64,000 nt of DNA from the NCBI GenBank assembly GCA_964036045.1, contig OZ038380.1:12917629-12981628 (forward strand), in the 5' to 3' direction. Within the stretch, counting starts at the first letter, position 1, and every line of letters starts with the position of its first letter. The notes under the pieces are model-generated. The model did no database searches, was not told where the DNA came from, and saw only the letters and a program-made list of their open reading frames with translations. The stretch comes from Eutreptiella sp. 'Long Island Sound 2002'. Taxonomy: Eukaryota; Euglenozoa; Euglenophyceae; Eutreptiales; Eutreptiaceae. Positions 63,015 through 64,000 of this stretch are shown piece after piece. A program made the position numbers and the translations under genes.

Positions 63015-63999
63015 TACAAGAAAGGGGAGGCGGCAAGGCGCCGAACACCTCCTCATAGGTTATAAGCAGTTTCTTCAGGCGGGGGTCAAGGTTAAGACTC
63101 TCGACTTTCTGAAGGAAATCCTCCTCAGCATGGAGGTTGCTTTTTCCATGTTCTTTCTTTTTCTGCCGATCAGCAGTTTCGGCAGGCACTGAACCATCGT
63201 TCCACTCAGGGGGACATTGCTGCCCATAGTGCAGAGAATACACTAGAGGTATCTCAGGATCAGGCAGCGTATAGGACTCATCGTCCTCCTCAGACCAGAT
63301 GGAGGATTTCCAGGTCTGTCTGAGGTATTGCAGCTGCTCTTGGCGCTCAATACCTTCGGCCTTCAGGTACAACAGCCGCCGGAGTTCCTGAGTGTCATGC
63401 TCAGACAATGGCATGTTATTAGCAGCAGGCCGCGCCAGAGCATCAGCACTCCGGGCTACGGGTTCACCTGTGTGCATAGGCTGCATGTGTAGCAGTGGCT
63501 TCCCAACAGGGGAAGCGGGTTCAGAGGTTGACTCTAGATCTACCTCCTCTAGCAACAGCTGGGCTAGGAAAGCACTATGTTTTAGGTCAACACAGCTGGG
63601 ATCAACAGAGGGAATAGTGCTGGCGATCTCAGACAGTTGGTCGTCAGCATCCTCTTTTACAGCTGCAGGTTCCAGATAGTCATCGGGAGACTCACACCCT
63701 GTAAGTGTGGCAGATAGGTGCTCAGGAGATCGATTTTTGAGATCATAAAGGGTCAGGCCACGATTTTCGGCCATGACCCCTTTCAGTAGCACCTGGTCTA
63801 GGTCACACAGGGGTACAGGATTGAGAGATCCATCGACGATGGACAGGAAACTGGCCCACTCAGGGGCCTGCATAGCTGTGTCTGAGTCCTCAGGCACATA
63901 GATGGGGCCGTGGGGGAGTTGCACTCTTCCCAGGGTCATTCGATCTAGCATACGGCGCCAGTAAGCATGTTCACCAGAGCAACCCCAGTCAGGGGTGCA
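62977..63999 (-). CDS. Chromovirus pol: region before RT, partial
   Basis: Open to the window edge (CTPDWGCSGEHAYWRRM), so incomplete at its N-terminus. Mostly acidic linker sequence between protease and RT, ending LKKLLITYEEVFGALPPPL, the usual lead-in to gypsy RT (I-x-x-F-x-D-x-F). After CKNLVQKD it departs from the coding path and stops at TGA 62979-62977, while the neighbouring frame carries the expected PGPEGPEKARVRRRPY. No protease DTG motif is within the window. Confidence 0.7.
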   Translation of the reverse strand, partial: CTPDWGCSGEHAYWRRMLDRMTLGRVQLPHGPIYVPEDSDTAMQAPEWASFLSIVDGSLNPVPLCDLDQVLLKGVMAENRGLTLYDLKNRSPEHLSATLTGCESPDDYLEPAAVKEDADDQLSEIASTIPSVDPSCVDLKHSAFLAQLLLEEVDLESTSEPASPVGKPLLHMQPMHTGEPVARSADALARPAANNMPLSEHDTQELRRLLYLKAEGIERQEQLQYLRQTWKSSIWSEEDDESYTLPDPEIPLVYSLHYGQQCPPEWNDGSVPAETADRQKKKEHGKSNLHAEEDFLQKVESLNLDPRLKKLLITYEEVFGALPPPLSCKNLVQKDLKRRE

Positions 64000-64000
64000 C

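Larger units (their letters stand above)
59540..64000 (-). mobile_element. Ty3/gypsy chromovirus, 3' part
   Basis: Pol is read on the minus strand and enters from beyond the window edge at 64000. Order: a pre-RT region, reverse transcriptase, RNase H, HHCC zinc finger, DDE integrase, GPY/F module and C-terminal chromodomain, ending at TAA 59924-59922. A purine tract ending AGGGGGGAA on the element strand (about 59545-59555) could be the polypurine tract, with the 3' LTR beyond it. Gag and protease are outside the window. Two one-base frameshifts interrupt pol. Confidence 0.85.

Overview
Eukaryotic nuclear DNA, most likely from a microalga or other protist; I cannot name the species. The evidence is a spliceosomal intron, LINE-type non-LTR retrotransposons, a chromodomain Ty3/gypsy element, long microsatellites, many poly-C/poly-G islands and scattered telomere-like CCCTAA motifs. 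No bacterial operons, rRNA genes or CRISPR arrays were seen. Most of the window is transposon or low-complexity DNA; only a few host genes stand out.

Layout. (1) 1-6.8 kb: an apparently intronless Sec14-like CRAL-TRIO gene (1395-2162) between two ~95-bp inverted repeat arms, then GC-rich and C-tract DNA. (2) 6.8-15.7 kb: LINE A on the minus strand, with a matching 11-bp direct repeat at each end, a heptamer 3' tail, AP-endonuclease, RT, RNase H and zinc-finger domains, ~105-bp repeats in its 5' region, and several frame breaks. (3) 15.7-27.8 kb: mostly noncoding, with small inverted-repeat elements (one a clear MITE with TTA duplications), microsatellites, alternating purine-pyrimidine tracts and a short satellite. 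(4) 27.8-29.4 kb: the last two exons of a telobox Myb (TRF-like) gene, separated by a 1.2-kb intron. (5) 29.7-36.9 kb: LINE B on the plus strand, nearly complete and bounded on both sides by (CA)n. (6) 37-44.8 kb: AT-richer DNA with one possible zinc-finger ORF. (7) 44.8-54.9 kb: an AlkB-like 2OG-Fe(II) oxygenase gene, damaged by an in-frame triplication of a 291-bp segment and then split by an 8.4-kb GC-rich retrotransposon (LINE C) with a 15-bp target-site duplication. (8) 54.95-57.2 kb: a fold-back element with ~362-bp inverted arms. (9) 57.4 kb: a tRNA-like Pol III module. (10) 59.9-64 kb: a Ty3/gypsy chromovirus pol on the minus strand, running off the window end, with two frameshifts, one splitting its chromodomain.

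Most unusual is LINE C (46404-54786). Its RNase H/zinc-finger pol remnant is followed by a long unrecognised C-terminal region and two more ORFs joined by a TGATG stop-start overlap, a layout I do not recognise among described LINE clades. Single-base frame breaks occur in LINE A, LINE B and the chromovirus, at least two of them at homopolymers, so consensus errors must be considered alongside real decay.
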